A DNA stretch of 64,000 bases, taken from positions 3,280,062 through 3,344,061 of the forward strand of contig OX638379.1 of assembly GCA_951813605.1 (NCBI GenBank), read 5' to 3'. A model generated the notes under the pieces. That model was given only the letters and a program-made list of their open reading frames with translations. It did no database searches and was not told the origin of the DNA. The stretch comes from an uncultured Bryobacterales bacterium (GTDB lineage Bacteria > Acidobacteriota > Terriglobia > Bryobacterales > UBA6623). This document shows, piece after piece, positions 1 to 8,579 of this stretch. Within the stretch, counting starts at the first letter, position 1. Every line of letters begins with the position of its first letter. A program made the translations under genes and the position numbers.

Positions 1-751
1 CCGCCGGAGCGTCGCCGCGTTCGGCCTGCCACTTGGCCACCTGCCACTCCGCGAGCTGCGACCCGGTGATCATGATCGCGATAAAGAGGCCCGTCGCCGA
101 GATGCAGAGGGTGGCGAGCAGAGCGATCTGCTGTTGCAAGTACCCGGAGAGGCGCAGCCAGACAATCGCGGCCACCCCTGTGCACCACAGGAGCTTGGGC
201 GCGAAGGGAAGGCCTTCGAACCCGGCGACGAGCGAGGTGGTTGCGAGTCCGAGCAGCATCCAGCCGGCGGATCCGACGAGCGTGGCGCTACGGGCGAGGA
301 CCACCGGCGCACCCAGCATCAACCAGACCCAGGGGTCGACAATGAAAAGCGCGTCGCCGTAGAACCACGTATTGTCGAACGGCATCAGGAAGCGGACCCC
401 GTACGTGTTGAGCCAGTCGAGCGCCGGGTGCGAGGCAACCGCTAGGGTACTGAGTCCGAGTAGCGGGCCGACCCGCGCCCGAGGCTCCTGTCCCCGCCAG
501 CGTGCGAGGGCACGATCGAGCAGCAGCAGCGCGAGTGTCAGGACAACGGGCAGGACTGCCACCGCCAGCACCCCGTGGGTCCAGCCGCGCCGGACTGCCA
601 GCGCCAGATCACGGTCCACCAGCATCGTGACCGCGTCGATGTCCGGCAGGTTGCTGCCGAGGATCAGGGCGGGAGCGGCCAGCGGAGTCGAGTCCCTGAG
701 CCGAGTCTCCGCGAGTGCAGCTCCCGCCAGGGTGTGGGCAAGTGGGTCCAT
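1..751 (-). CDS. Membrane-bound metal-dependent hydrolase (YdjM/DUF457-like), 3'-truncated by window edge
   Basis: The minus strand opens with MDPLAHTLAGAALAET and runs 250 codons without a stop off the left edge. Features seen are an early His (residue 6, 'AHTLAG'), an Asn-Leu-Pro-Asp-Ile-Asp segment near residue 34, a 'WTHG' motif near residue 57, a hydrophobic helix at about 60-80, and a 'SHPALDWLNTYG' motif near residue 106. This His/Asp pattern with several membrane helices is that of the YdjM/LexA-binding inner-membrane hydrolase family (PF04307). These proteins are predicted metal-dependent hydrolases; their substrates are mostly unknown. The ATG at 751 is the first start in the frame that begins the conserved N-terminus; no strong ribosome site is visible. 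No operon partner is seen upstream. Confidence 0.8.
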   Translation of the reverse strand, partial: MDPLAHTLAGAALAETRLRDSTPLAAPALILGSNLPDIDAVTMLVDRDLALAVRRGWTHGVLAVAVLPVVLTLALLLLDRALARWRGQEPRARVGPLLGLSTLAVASHPALDWLNTYGVRFLMPFDNTWFYGDALFIVDPWVWLMLGAPVVLARSATLVGSAGWMLLGLATTSLVAGFEGLPFAPKLLWCTGVAAIVWLRLSGYLQQQIALLATLCISATGLFIAIMITGSQLAEWQVAKWQAERGDAPA

Positions 752-1214
752 CGATGGGAGGAGGATGCACGCTTGCGTGCGCGGCCAAGTTCCGGGCGCG
801 CAAGTTGATCGGATCCAGTTCGATCTTCAGGATAGGCTCTCGACTCGGGGAGAGGCATTCCCGCGGTGCACTCCCCCTCCCGTGGCAGCAGGCACGGTCA
901 GGGAGCCTTCACCGAGATTTCCTGCGGACGCACCCGGTCCTGAGTGCCGCTGGAAGGCTCCCGCCGCATCCCGCTGGACGGAGGCGCGCTGCACTTATGC
1001 GCCAACCATCCGCACGCGCCCCGGGTGCCCGGGAGGCTCTGCATTCGCTCCAGATAGCGCCTGGCGCGTCGCCCGGAACGGCCTCCACGGCCTGGACCGC
1101 GAGGCCCGGGGAGCGTTCGCCCAACGAGTGACAGCCCAAAAACGGGTCCTGCCTAGCTCTCGGGCCGGGGCCTGTCGATGTAGTGAATCTCGACCGGTCT
1201 CATGAGTCTGGTGA
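752..1214. other. Intergenic, nothing recognised
   Basis: This stretch lies between the start of the membrane hydrolase and the antitoxin remnant. It is GC-rich. Open frames exist on both strands, but none shows family motifs or natural composition. Confidence 0.5.
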
Positions 1215-1328
1215 GCAATACGAGCGTCAGTTGAAGATCAACTTGGAGAATGCTTCGAGCCCTTCGGCGGTGTGGAGTTCGAACTACCGGTACGCAAACC
1301 GATGCGCGAGCCTCCCGATTTCAGTTGA
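1215..1328 (+). pseudogene. C-terminal remnant of a FitA/VapB-like antitoxin
   Basis: Reading from just after a TGA at 1212-1214, the frame gives 37 residues containing 'FGGVEFELPVRKPMREPPDF' before a TGA at 1326-1328. This closely matches the usual toxin-binding C-terminus of FitA/VapB-type antitoxins, which lie directly before a FitB/VapC toxin. The following toxin starts 9 bp after this stop, the normal spacing. No start codon precedes the remnant, and the ribbon-helix-helix DNA-binding half is absent in all three forward frames. The antitoxin therefore appears to have lost its N-terminal half by deletion. Recognition of the C-terminus is from memory of the family. Confidence 0.7.
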
Positions 1329-1337
1329 GGCTCGCGG

Positions 1338-1760
1338 ATGTTCGTTCTCGACACCAACGGGGTGTCCGAGTTGATGCGCCCGGCACCTGATCCCGTGATC
1401 GCATCCTGGGTCTCAGAACGGGCGACATCGACACTCTTTCTGACGACGGTTACCGAGGTGGGGTTGCGCTTTGGCCTTGCGGTTATGCCAACGGGCAAGC
1501 GTCGGGACGGCCTTGCCGGTGCGTTCAAGCGCATGCTGGAAACGGGCTTTGCGAACCGCGTCCTGCCGTTCGATAGCGTCGCGGCGCGCGCCTATGCCGA
1601 GATCGCGGCCGCGCGACGCCGTCTCGGCCGGCCGATCCCGGAAGCCGATTGCCAGATCGCGGCAATCGCTCGGTCACGCGGCATGGCAGTGGCGACTCGC
1701 AATATTCGGGATTTCATGGATACGGGGATAGAAATCCCTAACCCATGGAAGGGCGCATGA
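1338..1760 (+). CDS. vapC: PIN-domain VapC/FitB-like toxin ribonuclease
   Basis: This 140-residue protein begins MFVLDTNGVSELMRP, the usual N-terminus of FitB/VapC toxins. PIN-domain acidic residues are in place: Asp5, Glu40 (TTVTE), Asp104 (PEADCQIAAIA) and the Asn122/Asp125 pair (TRNIRDF). Family members are Mg2+-dependent RNases that cut tRNA or rRNA and are held inactive by a cognate antitoxin. The length is standard and all active-site positions are kept, so the enzyme looks intact, yet the cognate antitoxin is only a 37-residue tail. Gly8 stands where most relatives have Val or Ile. It may be controlled by an antitoxin elsewhere, by the remnant, or be inactive for reasons not visible here. 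Confidence 0.9.
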   Translation: MFVLDTNGVSELMRPAPDPVIASWVSERATSTLFLTTVTEVGLRFGLAVMPTGKRRDGLAGAFKRMLETGFANRVLPFDSVAARAYAEIAAARRRLGRPIPEADCQIAAIARSRGMAVATRNIRDFMDTGIEIPNPWKGA

Positions 1761-1882
1761 GCGACACTACCGCGGCCGTGGATTCGAAAGACTGCGTTGG
1801 CAAGACCCGCATGAGGGCCACCTTCACCACGCGAGACGGCGACTCCGTGGGGGCCCTTTGCGCCTACGTGAAGAAGCGGTAG
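1757..1882 (+). CDS. Small ORF (41 aa) overlapping the vapC stop
   Basis: An ATG overlaps the vapC stop in the arrangement ATGA and opens a 41-codon frame ending at TAG 1880-1882. The overlap would permit translational coupling. The product is hydrophilic, matches no family known to me and has no visible domain. It may be a genuine small protein or a chance frame; the four-base overlap is the only support. Confidence 0.25.
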   Translation: MSDTTAAVDSKDCVGKTRMRATFTTRDGDSVGALCAYVKKR

Positions 1883-2034
1883 GCCGGCGAAGGCGGGCTC
1901 TAGACGCCTGTCTCGTCCAGTCGTCGTTCGGCGCGTCGGAGGTATCTGATGCGCAAATGGCACCAAAGAGGCCGCTTGGAGATCGGTGACAGCCTCCGAA
2001 CTGAGCAACCCAAACGCATATCGGACCAGCCCGT

Positions 2035-3707
2035 CTAGGCCGGCTCGACGTCTGCGATCTTGAGTAACTGATTGCGTTCTCTGAGCGCAGGCAAGAGCTT
2101 GACGTAGGGCGAGTATTGCACCGCGAGGTCCGCTTCGGCGGCGTGCGCGGCGGCGATGCCGGCGCCCTCACTGAGAATCATGAAAACGGGCTCCATCCGG
2201 ATCGAGGCAAACGCCATGTGCGAGGCCCATACGCAGAAGGTCGCCAGCAGGTTGTCGCACTCGGCCTGTTTCGGCGTGATCGCGCGATAGGGCACTTCAT
2301 GGACGCTGTGGCCGGGCGTCAAGTCATTCGGGTTCCCTTCGTTTCTAACGAACCCGTCGTGGACGATGCGCTGCACTAGGTGACTGTCGGCTCGGTAGGA
2401 ACCCGGGCCGATCGTGTCGCTCTCTATGCGGTTCGTCTCGATGTCATGGCTGGTCATTACGTAGGCGCCGACCATACGGCGCGCCTCCCGGATGTAGAGC
2501 TGCGGCGTCCAGTGCCCTGTCTGAACATACTCGTCCTGGGGCCAACCCCACGCGAGCATCTCCCGTCGCATCGTTTCCGGCGCTCGCGGGTCGTGACCGC
2601 AGAAATAGAGCAATCCCTTGGTGTAGTCGAGGTGTTGTTGCAGGATCGCGCGCCGGGTTACCTCGTCGCCATCCGGGAAGTTCCAGTTCAGGCCGATGCA
2701 GGCAGTCGAGAATGGCCCGCCGTCGTTGATATCGGTCTTGCGGTTTGGCAGGGCGCTCGGACTCAAGGCGCCGTATGTCTTCCCGGCCTTGTTCAGAGGG
2801 ATCCCGCTTTTGGCGGCGATATTGCGGCCAGCAAGTCGTAGCGACTCGGATCGTAGTTCTCCGGCTCCTCGATGGGGAGGCGATTGTCCGGGCGGTCGGT
2901 CAGGCAGATGCGTTAGTTGTAAGCCTGCACCTTGCGATCGCCAGCGCCAACCTCCCCGCGAGGGATGTCCATCACGCCGTACATGAGCTTTCCGCTGTCG
3001 TCGTAGGGGCTGATGTCGACGTCCCACTGTTTCCGGGTCGTGACCTCCCAGGGCAGGACGCCGGCGTACTTCTCGCCGTACTCGGCGGCAGATTCGCGGC
3101 CGACGCGGTAACCCACCTTGGCCTGGGCCAGCAGGTCTCCCTCATAGGTCGCAGCAATGAAGACCCGGCCGACGATGCGTTCGCCGGCAGCGGTCTGGAT
3201 CGAACGGATCCGCGCCCCGCTCTTCTCGACTTCGGCGAGCCTCTGGTTCAATCGCACGGTGACGCCGCGCACGGCCATCATCTGCGCGAATACCGCGGAC
3301 GCAACCGACGGCTCGTGAAACCACCACTTGTCCTCGAGAACGCACGGGGGCTGGCGACGCAGGTAGTCCTCGCGTTTCTGGAATCTCCACGCCGCCGGAT
3401 CGTCGTAGCGGGCCCTGATGCTCCGATAGAACTCGGCGGCCATGCCCCCGATGCTCGCGCCGACGCCGATGTCGGTACGTCCCAATCCACCCGTGACCAA
3501 CCCGCCGACATGCTCTGTCGGGTCAAGCACGACAACAGATGCGCCCGCCCGGGCCGCGGAGATGGCGGCGACGATGCCGCCGGCCGTGCCGCCATACACG
3601 ACGACGTCGTAGCCATCCCGCTGGTCGTTGTCGGCCGTGAACGGCGCGCCGCAGCTCGCGGCCGTCAGAGGCATGCCCAAGAGTGGAAGGAATTGACGAC
3701 GTTGCAT
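2035..3707 (-). pseudogene. FAD-dependent oxidoreductase (FAD_oxidored, PF12831), broken by a stop and a frameshift
   Basis: The N-terminal part starts at ATG 3707 with a signal sequence ending in a lipobox-like 'LTAASC'. A dinucleotide-binding motif follows (VVVYGGTAGGIVAAISAARAG) with an acidic residue after the second strand (Asp62), then 'HVGGLVTGGLG'. After 'VQAYN' a TAA at about 2913 interrupts the frame. Conserved sequence continues in the same frame (RICLTDRPDNRLPIEEPENY) to about 2825, then shifts frame into 'AAKSGIPLNKAGKTYGAL' and runs to the natural end. The summed length, about 557 residues, is normal for the family. These are secreted or periplasmic FAD enzymes of poorly known substrate, common beside sulfatases and glycan genes. 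Two separate lesions argue for a pseudogene rather than one sequencing error. The intact sulfatase lies about 200 bp upstream on the same strand. Confidence 0.85.
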
Positions 3708-3906
3708 CTGAGAACTCGCTTCGGCCAGCGTCACAAGGCTAGCTGGGACCTTCGTGTCGCGCAACGGCTCCTGCACTTCGATTCTCCGTGTGTGCATCTC
3801 CCGACTTCTTCGCGAACTAAAGCCGATCGGTGCTGCGGCCGTTGGGGGCGCGGCTCGCTAGATGACTGTGGACAGGAAAGCGAGATTCCAGGTTGAGGCG
3901 GACGCG

Positions 3907-5391
3907 CTACGGCCGAGGAAACGCCGTCTGCTGCTCGTATACGTCGACCGGCTTCCACAGCCTCTTCTCCTTGTACTCCCGGTATCGAGCCGCGTCGGCC
4001 TCCGGATTCCTGGTCGGCATCTGCGCTTGGACGGAGTCACGCCACGAACGGAGTTTCGCCAGGAGTTCGCGGGCTTTGTCCGGCATCGCCTCGGACAGGT
4101 CGATTGTCTCGCCAATGTCCTCGCGTAGGTCGTATAGCTCGGTGTGCCCGTCCTCGTAGAACTCGATTAACTTGAACGGCCCCTCCCGCACGGCGCCATA
4201 GGGAGTGCAAGTGATGATCGGTGTGTGAGCGTTGTAGTGCGGGTAGTGCCAGTAGATCGGTCCTCGGCGAAAGTGCTTGTCGCTCTTGAGCAGCGGGGCC
4301 AGGCTCTTGCCGTCAACTTCCGTCCCCGCGTCCACTCCGGCGATATCGAGCATGGTCGGGAACAGGTCAGCGCTGACCACCGGCTCTTCGACGACCAGGC
4401 CTTCGGACTGCCCGGGCCATTTGACGACCAGCGGGACGCGTACGCCGCCTTCCCAAGCCGTGCTCTTCTCTCCTCGAAGCGGCAAGTTCGACGTAATGCG
4501 GCCGTCCTTCGATAGGCCTCCATTGTCGGAGAAGAAGATGACGACGGTTCGCTCCGCTACCCCCATTTCTTCGAGTCTTGCGATGACGGCGCCGACGCTC
4601 TGGTCCAAACCCTCGACCATGGCCGCGTACTCCGGATTCTTCTGCGAACCGCTCGGCCGCTTCTTGCGGTACTTCTCCACGACCTCCGGCCTGCCCTCGA
4701 TCCGCGTGTGAACCGCGTAGTGCGAGAGGTAGAGAAAGAACGGTTGATCTCCGTGGCGGTCGAGGAAGGCTTCGGCCTCGCGCGTGATGCGATCGGTAAG
4801 GTACTCGCCTGGTCGTTCATCGGGGAAGGGACGCCAGCCGAGCCGCTTGATCTTGGCGGCCGGCCAATAGGGCGGAAACATGCTCGCGTGCGAACCCGCG
4901 TGGCTGCCGCCGACGCTGAACTGGAAGCCATGATCCTCCGCCCACCAGCCGTTCTGTCCCAGGTGCCACTTGCCGATCGAGGCCGTTACGTAACCAGCCT
5001 CTGCGAGCGCCTCGGCTATCGTCGTTTCCTTGTGACGCAAGTAATTGGTCCACTTCGGAATCTCGAGCTTCGCGCCCGGCGGCGTTCTCCCGGGAATCCA
5101 GTCGGTCAGATTCGTCGACGCCGGGTACTTGCCCGTGAGGATGCTCGCGCGCGTCGGCGAGCAAGAGTTCCCCGCCGCGTAAGCGTCGGTAAAGCGTGCG
5201 CCCTCGGCGGCAAGGCGGTCGATGTGGGGCGTCTCGTAGTAAGTGCTCCCGTAGCTGCCCAGGTCCCGCCAGCCCAAATCGTCCGCCAGAACGAAAACAA
5301 AGTTTGGCTGCTGAGCGGCAAGAAGGCAGGCTGCGGCGGAAGCGGCAATCGCGAGACGGAGCATGGCGGCCCAGCGCCGGTTACTGGTCAC
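3907..5391 (-). CDS. Secreted type I sulfatase
   Basis: Sulfatases hydrolyse sulfate esters in the periplasm or outside the cell. The protein has a signal peptide (AIAASAAACLLAA), then 'QPNFVFVLADDLGW' with two metal-binding Asp residues. The Cys-Ser-Pro-Thr-Arg signature at about residues 77-81 is where Cys is matured to formylglycine. The expected metal and sulfate ligands follow: 'IGKWHLG' (Lys141, His143), His224/His228, 'FFSDNGG' (Asp289, Asn290) and a late Lys309. Length, about 494 residues, is usual. I place the start at GTG 5391, because it overlaps the stop of the decayed upstream sulfatase as GTGA and leaves a well-formed signal peptide. An ATG at 5364 is the alternative. No formylglycine-generating enzyme gene is in the window. 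The substrate cannot be told from sequence alone. Confidence 0.93.
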   Translation of the reverse strand: MTSNRRWAAMLRLAIAASAAACLLAAQQPNFVFVLADDLGWRDLGSYGSTYYETPHIDRLAAEGARFTDAYAAGNSCSPTRASILTGKYPASTNLTDWIPGRTPPGAKLEIPKWTNYLRHKETTIAEALAEAGYVTASIGKWHLGQNGWWAEDHGFQFSVGGSHAGSHASMFPPYWPAAKIKRLGWRPFPDERPGEYLTDRITREAEAFLDRHGDQPFFLYLSHYAVHTRIEGRPEVVEKYRKKRPSGSQKNPEYAAMVEGLDQSVGAVIARLEEMGVAERTVVIFFSDNGGLSKDGRITSNLPLRGEKSTAWEGGVRVPLVVKWPGQSEGLVVEEPVVSADLFPTMLDIAGVDAGTEVDGKSLAPLLKSDKHFRRGPIYWHYPHYNAHTPIITCTPYGAVREGPFKLIEFYEDGHTELYDLREDIGETIDLSEAMPDKARELLAKLRSWRDSVQAQMPTRNPEADAARYREYKEKRLWKPVDVYEQQTAFPRP

Positions 5392-5665
5392 GGTTTGGTC
5401 TTCTCGCGCCAAGCATGGGTATTTGGATCAAGGGTGAAGGCCGACTTGCGCAACGCTCCGGGCGCGCTCGTCTTGGGAAGCCAGCGTGGGTGACCCGAAA
5501 AACGTCGCTCGACCGGGGCGCGGTCGCCAGGTTGCGCCAGTCATTCGGATCGCTCTCATGATCGTACAGTTCTTTGGGTCCGTCGGCATAGCGGACCTGC
5601 CGGTAGTGCTCCGAGCGGACGGTGTGGTTGCTCCGGCCGAGGGTCATTACCGCCGGCCGCCTGAA
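5388..5665 (-). pseudogene. C-terminal remnant of an iduronate-2-sulfatase-like sulfatase
   Basis: Around 5480-5660 the minus strand encodes 'RRPAVMTLGRSNHTVRSEHY' followed by 'GPKELYDHESDPNDWRNLA', the usual C-terminal domain of iduronate-2-sulfatase-type enzymes. Near 5490 the frame shifts, and the typical ending resumes as 'RWLPKTSAPGALRKSAFTLD', terminating at TGA 5388-5390. The N-terminal two thirds, including the Cys-x-Pro-x-Arg motif, are missing. The TGA overlaps the start of the intact downstream sulfatase, so the two once formed a coupled sulfatase pair. Confidence 0.75.
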
Positions 5666-6215
5666 GCGCCCGGGGATGCTCTGGGCCGTGGACCGAGCGA
5701 ATGCGATCATAGCCCTCCGCTGCGCGCAGCTCTCCAATCGGTTTGAAGACTACGGGAAGACCGGGCTGTAGCGTAGGATTCACAGGAATGTCGCGCACCC
5801 CCGGGGCGATCTGCGTCCTCGGGGCCTCGGCCCGATCCTTCAGACAGAAGGTCGGGGATGAGCTGAACGCCCCGCCCGGACGGCCGCGGCAGCTTCGCGG
5901 ATACGGTTGGGTTCCCGATCAGAGACGGCTGAGAATCTGAGTCTGGTGAGAAGTGCAAGCCAGTAGCGTCGCGGCAGGCGAGCTGGCATCGCGGGCGGCA
6001 AGCCGGTGGCCCGGCCCACGTCCTTGCGCAGCAGGCTCTCCCCTGGCTTGCTCAGCGCCCGCGGCCGGACCTGCCCCCGCTCTGCTCAACGGGCCGGCAA
6101 GCCGGGTTTGGGTCGCCGAATCAAACTTTCGCTGGCCCAAAACCAGACGGCCAAACAATGAGCCTTCCGAAGAAGGGATCGTCGGCGCGCAGGCGCCCCC
6201 GCCGTTACAGGGCGG
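5666..6215. other. Intergenic, no gene recognised
   Basis: No frame on either strand shows a known motif. The stretch separates the sulfatase remnant from the 3' end of the sialidase-like gene, and may contain the rest of the decayed sulfatase beyond recognition. Confidence 0.4.
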
Positions 6216-7403
6216 TCAGGGCTCTAGTCTCAGCTTCCCCCAATGAATGTGGGTTCGCGGCGTGTCGGGGGTTCCGCTGTCCCACACGGCTCGGAAGTCG
6301 CCGGGCGCGACTTCGATCAGTGTCGGGTACGAGTTCTTGATACCCGCGTCAAAAAAGGTTTTCTGTTCGCTCCACGCGCCACCCGGTGCCTTTGTCTTGT
6401 AGCGAAGAGCCATTCGTCCGCCGGGTTCTCGTTGTGCCGGACCGTCGTTGTAGACGTATACGTGCGTGCCGTCGCTGGCCCGGCCAAAGAAAGCCTTTGA
6501 CTTGGCGTTGTGCAGCTCGGGCTCTTCCTGGGAGACGCTCCAGGTACGGCCGCCGTCTGTGCTGCTGCTGGAATAGGCGCGAGGGGGGTTCGTTGTCAGG
6601 CTGGAGTCGTCGTAGTTCGCGGTCCGCATCACAATCTTGAGCTCCCCGGGGGCGTCGCCCGGGGCGATGTTGCCTTCGTGCAGGAACACGCGAGCCGTGG
6701 TTGGCTGGGGGATATAGGCTTCCAGCTTCCACTCGAGCAGGCTTGTGCTGCTGAGGATGAAGTGGTCGCGGGAGCCCCGCGGATCGTTTTGGAGCGTGTT
6801 GCGGTGGGCCGGCAGCAGGAAGAGTTTTCGACCATCGATCTCTGTCTCGACGATGCCGGCGTTGGTGATCAGCGGGCCGGTGTAGTGCATGGCCATCTCG
6901 ACTGGCGTCCAGCTGCGTCCGCCGTCGGCCGTGAAGGCGGCGACGAGCTTCGATTCCTCGCTGTTCTCGTAGGCGATCGGACAGCGCATCGCGAAGCACC
7001 AAACGATGTCCTGCCCAGGCGCGCGGTAGAGGACCGGATTGGCGTAGGCGAACTGGAGGGCCCCCTGACGCTGGCGATGATCGAAGATGGCGACCGGTTC
7101 TTCCCACGTATCGCCGTCGTCTCGCGAGATCGTGGCCAGGATGTCCCCCATGTCCTTCTTCCCGTTGACCATCGCGCCGAACGCAACAATGAAATCCCCC
7201 TCGCGCTCCCCCTGTATGATGAAGGGCTGCCAGATGCGCCACGCATAAGGATGTTGTGTGACGCGTCGGATGACGCGCACGTCGGAAACATCGCCTTTGT
7301 AGCCTTCCGTCTCTGCAAGGACGGTGGGGCCGCCGAGCAGGATTGCGACCTGCGCGGCGGCGACCATCCAAGCTGATTTTCGAATCCTGCTTCTTAGCGC
7401 CAT
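6216..7403 (-). CDS. Secreted sialidase/BNR-repeat family protein
   Basis: The protein has an N-terminal signal peptide (MALRSRIRKSAWMVAAAQVA, cleavage probably near residue 30) and a six-bladed-propeller pattern with Asp-boxes: 'SRDDGDTW' at about 93-100, a variant 'TADGGRSW', and 'SSTDGGRTW' later. An Arg early in the mature protein (HPYAWRIWQP) and an 'EGNIAPGD' segment fit the BNR/sialidase-like superfamily (PF13088). Length, 395 residues, is normal. Such proteins act on sialic acids or other terminal sugars, but many propeller relatives are not true sialidases, so the substrate is open. I chose the ATG at 7403 because it begins a clean signal peptide; the frame extends 24 codons further upstream. 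It sits near sulfatase fossils, which suggests a former glycan-degradation cluster. Confidence 0.85.
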   Translation of the reverse strand: MALRSRIRKSAWMVAAAQVAILLGGPTVLAETEGYKGDVSDVRVIRRVTQHPYAWRIWQPFIIQGEREGDFIVAFGAMVNGKKDMGDILATISRDDGDTWEEPVAIFDHRQRQGALQFAYANPVLYRAPGQDIVWCFAMRCPIAYENSEESKLVAAFTADGGRSWTPVEMAMHYTGPLITNAGIVETEIDGRKLFLLPAHRNTLQNDPRGSRDHFILSSTSLLEWKLEAYIPQPTTARVFLHEGNIAPGDAPGELKIVMRTANYDDSSLTTNPPRAYSSSSTDGGRTWSVSQEEPELHNAKSKAFFGRASDGTHVYVYNDGPAQREPGGRMALRYKTKAPGGAWSEQKTFFDAGIKNSYPTLIEVAPGDFRAVWDSGTPDTPRTHIHWGKLRLEP

Positions 7404-7536
7404 CGCTACAAAGTAGCGTAGCGTCGGTGGAGGCGTCAGCTGCTCTGCCCGTCCGGTCCGATGGCCTCTTCTCACGCTCGCAAGTGCAACCGCTAGCGGC
7501 CTCTCGTTCCGCCGGGCTGGCTGGATGCGCCACTAG

Positions 7537-7746
7537 ATGGAAATGAGTCGATTTGGACTCATGGCGCTGGCCATCGCAATCCTCCTCGTCTCCGCATGGC
7601 CGTCCCCGGCGGCTAGCCGGCCAAACCATCCTGCCAATCGTCTCCGAGGAAAACGATCCCGAGGCTCGGAGCGTACGGAGATCCATACGCGCGTGCGCCG
7701 AACATCGAAGAGCTCGCCCGTGACGGACTGCGGCCGGCCTGCGCAA
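7537..7746 (+). pseudogene. N-terminal remnant of a heparan-N-sulfatase-like sulfatase
   Basis: An ATG at 7537 opens a good signal peptide (RFGLMALAIAILLVSAWPSP AASRPN). Three forward frames then each hold a piece of a sulfatase N-terminus: 'ILPIVSEEND' and, one frame on, 'PRLGAYGDPYARAPNIEELA' and 'RDGLR'. Sulfamidase-type sulfatases begin this way (PNILxIxSEDNGPxLGxYGDPYxxTPNxDxLA). Two frameshifts in 60 codons and the absence of all later motifs show it is a relic, cut off shortly before the 92-bp repeat at 7777. Confidence 0.7.
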
Positions 7747-7776
7747 TGAAAACGCGATCGAAGCGCGCTCCGTTAG

Positions 7777-7868
7777 CGGCCCTCGGCACTTGACTTCCCG
7801 AGCTGTCTTCGACACCATGTTGCGGCACTCTTCGAGCCTCAGCACCTGCCGCACCCTTAACCGTCCAC
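7777..7868 (+). repeat. 92-bp direct repeat, copy 1
   Basis: The stretch from CGGCCCTCGGCACTTGAC to GTCCAC recurs in the same orientation at 10395-10486, with 6 mismatches in 92 positions and no gap by eye. This copy ends 19 bp before an IS110 remnant. I do not recognise it as a known terminal repeat. Confidence 0.85.
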
Positions 7869-7887
7869 CAAAGCCTAGTAACCCCAG

Positions 7888-8034
7888 CCCGAGCTCGGCA
7901 CGCTGCAGCGCCGCCAGGCGGCCGCCCTGCTCGGCGTCGCCGTCGTGCGCAAGCTTGTCACGCTGTGCAACGCCCTGCTGCGCGACAACCGCACCTGGCG
8001 ACCGGAACCCCTTTCCCGCGAGGCACTCGCCTGA
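7888..8034 (+). pseudogene. IS110-family transposase C-terminal remnant with internal deletion
   Basis: The frame reads 'PELGTLQRRQAAALLGVA' joined directly to 'VVRKLVTLCNALLRDNRTW', ending at TGA 8032-8034. In IS110 transposases the first block (LGxLxxxQxAALxGVAP) and the second (xVMRKLxxxxNAxLRDxxxW) are separated by roughly 60-70 residues, including the Ser catalytic region. Here that middle is deleted in frame. The missing segment type reappears at 59651-59740. Confidence 0.75.
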
Positions 8035-8192
8035 ATGCCGCCGCCCTCCCGGCCCTCTCTCGCGGCGGCGGCCTGCTGCCGCCCGCCTGTGGCCCGCCAA
8101 CCGCACTACCCATGATGCACACCGTGTTTTCTCGCCGTTCCCGCTTGACACGCAACACGGAAGCTGGTGCGCCCTGACGAATTCGAAGATCC

Positions 8193-8498
8193 TTACGGCA
8201 TCGAAGCGGTCTCCCGAGCGAACCAGGCCGCGGCTTTTGACAGGATCTCCCGCTCCATCCGCAGACGCCGGTTCTCCCGCCGCAGGCGCACCAGCTCCTC
8301 CCGCTCGACACTGCTCAGGCCGTCCTGGCGGCGGCCCTGGTCGCGCTCCGCCTGCTTCACCCAGCGTCGCACCGCATCCCGCGAAACCCCGAATTCCCGG
8401 GCCAGCTCTCGCACCGGCCGATCACCGATCTCCGCCAGCTTCACGACCTGCTCCCGGAATTCGTTCGGGTACGCCTTCACATAGGCATGCTTGCTCAT
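8193..8498 (-). CDS. IS3-family OrfA (helix-turn-helix transposase subunit)
   Basis: This 101-residue protein begins MSKHAYVKAYPNEFREQVVK. It carries the Tnp_1/HTH_Tnp helix-turn-helix (RPVRELAREFGVSRDAVRRW, about residues 27-47), then a leucine-zipper-like coiled coil ending 'RLRMEREILSKAAAWFA'. OrfA binds the IS ends and is normally joined to OrfB by a programmed -1 frameshift. Upstream is the expected left end with a good ribosome site (AGCAAGGAGG). OrfA looks intact. Beyond its stop only a stub of OrfB remains (about 8150-8195, frame with 'RIFEFVRAHQ'), after which the sequence changes to IS110-derived DNA. The element cannot be autonomous. Confidence 0.88.
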   Translation of the reverse strand: MSKHAYVKAYPNEFREQVVKLAEIGDRPVRELAREFGVSRDAVRRWVKQAERDQGRRQDGLSSVEREELVRLRRENRRLRMEREILSKAAAWFARETASMP

Positions 8499-8532
8499 CG
8501 CTTGGGGCCTCCTTGCTCCCCGCCCTCTCAGG

Positions 8533-8579
8533 GCAGCAGCCCCTGCCTACACAAGCTATCTCATGTGTCCACGAAAACG
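8533..8579 (-). repeat. IS3-type left end (locus A)
   Basis: Read on the minus strand, this contains TGGACACATGAGATAGC followed by TTGTGTAGGCAGGGGCTGC, upstream of OrfA. Near-identical sequence occurs at 59616-59653, and a more diverged version at 23005. All three are preceded by TTTTCG. The outer tip is at 8571. Confidence 0.75.

Noticed and set aside
372..1205. 277-codon plus-strand frame at the left edge
   Set aside because: Ser/Arg-rich translation without domains, opposite the membrane hydrolase that has clear motifs.
2911..2916. In-frame stop in the FAD oxidoreductase as possible selenocysteine recoding
   Set aside because: The codon is TAA, not TGA, and a separate frameshift follows downstream.
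2745..3896. 383-codon plus-strand frame opposite the FAD oxidoreductase
   Set aside because: Antisense to a gene with clear motifs; no family features.
6349..8151. 600-codon open frame on the minus strand
   Set aside because: It overlaps the sialidase-like gene in another frame, is very rich in Arg, Gly and Ala and has no motif. It is a GC-driven shadow; only its first part overlaps an IS3 OrfB stub.
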